From CAMEON01 sp963643175 (GTDB lineage Bacteria; Bacillota; Clostridia; Oscillospirales; CAG-272): a stretch of DNA of 5,231 nucleotides. Of this stretch, positions 4,980 through 5,231 are shown one piece after another. Under the pieces are notes generated by a model. The model was not told the DNA's origin. It saw nothing but the letters and a program-made list of their open reading frames with translations, and did no database searches. The position numbers were made by a program, and so were the translations under genes. The first letter of the stretch is position 1. The number at the start of each line of letters is the position of its first letter. The stretch is from positions 1-5,231 of the forward strand of contig CAVIJF010000067.1 in the NCBI GenBank assembly GCA_963643175.1, in the 5' to 3' direction.

Positions 4980-5231
4980 TCAGTGGAACTGACCCAGAAA
5001 GCGCAGGTCGGCGCTGTGGAACAGGCGCACATCATCCACACCGTAGCGCATCATGACCAGCCGGTCCAGTCCGATATTGACATAGAAACCGGTAAATTCA
5101 TCGGGATCCAGCCCTGCCGCGCGCAGCACGTTGGGGTGCGGCGTGCCGCCGGGCATGATTTCAATCCAGCCGACGTGCTTGCACACCGAGCAGCCCTTGC
5201 CGCCGCAGACCAGACAGCCCATATCGATTTC
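4980..5231 (-). CDS. pheS: Phenylalanyl-tRNA synthetase alpha subunit, C-terminal end (partial)
   Basis: Only the last 83 residues and the TGA are in the window; the gene continues past the right edge. PheS carries the class II catalytic site that activates phenylalanine. Visible are EID, a CLVCGGKGCSVC segment (CxxC-x4-CxxC, also found in Bacillus PheS and possibly metal-binding), GWIEI, HPNVL, then motif 3 around TGFYVNIGLDRLVMMRYG with the ATP-binding Arg in LDR, and the usual end DLRFLGQF followed by one His. Several residues lining the phenylalanine pocket in the family differ here: GCGMVHP is PGGTPHP, and GFAFGMGMER is GFYVNIGLDR. The reading frame is intact and pheT follows at 23 bp, so I take it as a functional but divergent PheS. 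Any T-box or other leader would lie upstream, outside the window. Confidence 0.96.
   Translation of the reverse strand, partial: EIDMGCLVCGGKGCSVCKHVGWIEIMPGGTPHPNVLRAAGLDPDEFTGFYVNIGLDRLVMMRYGVDDVRLFHSADLRFLGQFH

Noticed and set aside
2713..4992. 759-codon open frame on the plus strand
   Set aside because: It is antisense to pheT, which is unmistakable over its whole length. The open frame comes from codon bias in GC-rich DNA, and its product is a His/Arg/Gln-rich shadow without domains.

Overview
The window looks like chromosomal DNA from a Gram-positive, probably gut-dwelling Clostridia bacterium (Bacillota, Oscillospiraceae/Eubacteriales-like). This is inferred from four things: strong AGGAGG-type ribosome binding sites, sigma-A promoters with extended -10 boxes, a Firmicutes-type PheS carrying a CxxCGGxGCxxC segment, and a secreted protein with a D-T-rich linker and a Cys/hydrophobic/KKKD C-terminus. 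Base composition is moderately GC-rich by eye. All genes I can support are on the minus strand, so the biological order is right to left.

Layout in transcription order. (1) 5231-4980: the last 83 residues of pheS, the phenylalanyl-tRNA synthetase alpha chain. (2) 4956-2512: complete pheT, the 814-residue beta chain, 23 bp after pheS and clearly in the same operon. (3) 2511-2323: an intergenic region with a GC hairpin after pheT that lacks a U-tract, an AT-rich UP-like element, a very good promoter (TTGCAA, 17 bp, TATGAT with TGn), and a leader of about 80 nt with hairpins, one of which abuts the Shine-Dalgarno of rpsT. (4) 2322-2056: rpsT (ribosomal protein S20, 88 aa), followed by two hairpins, the second a strong intrinsic terminator. 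(5) 1996-1762: a second promoter region with a long GC-rich leader. (6) 1761-256: a 501-residue exported protein with a signal peptide, a propeller-like domain, a low-complexity D/T/E linker and a C-terminal membrane anchor, followed by a textbook intrinsic terminator. (7) 186-1: structured leader-like DNA and the probable first 31 codons of another minus-strand gene that runs off the window.

How the genes work together: PheS and PheT form the (alpha-beta)2 enzyme that charges tRNA-Phe, and S20 is a 30S ribosomal protein, so the right half is translation machinery. The exported protein is a separate transcription unit with no visible link to translation. No mobile element, CRISPR array, tRNA or rRNA was seen.

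No clearly new system is present. The points most worth a second look are the unusual residues in the phenylalanine-pocket and motif 3 region of PheS, the non-LPxTG C-terminal anchor of the exported protein, the leader hairpins before rpsT, and two mutually exclusive hairpins just before the partial gene at the left edge.
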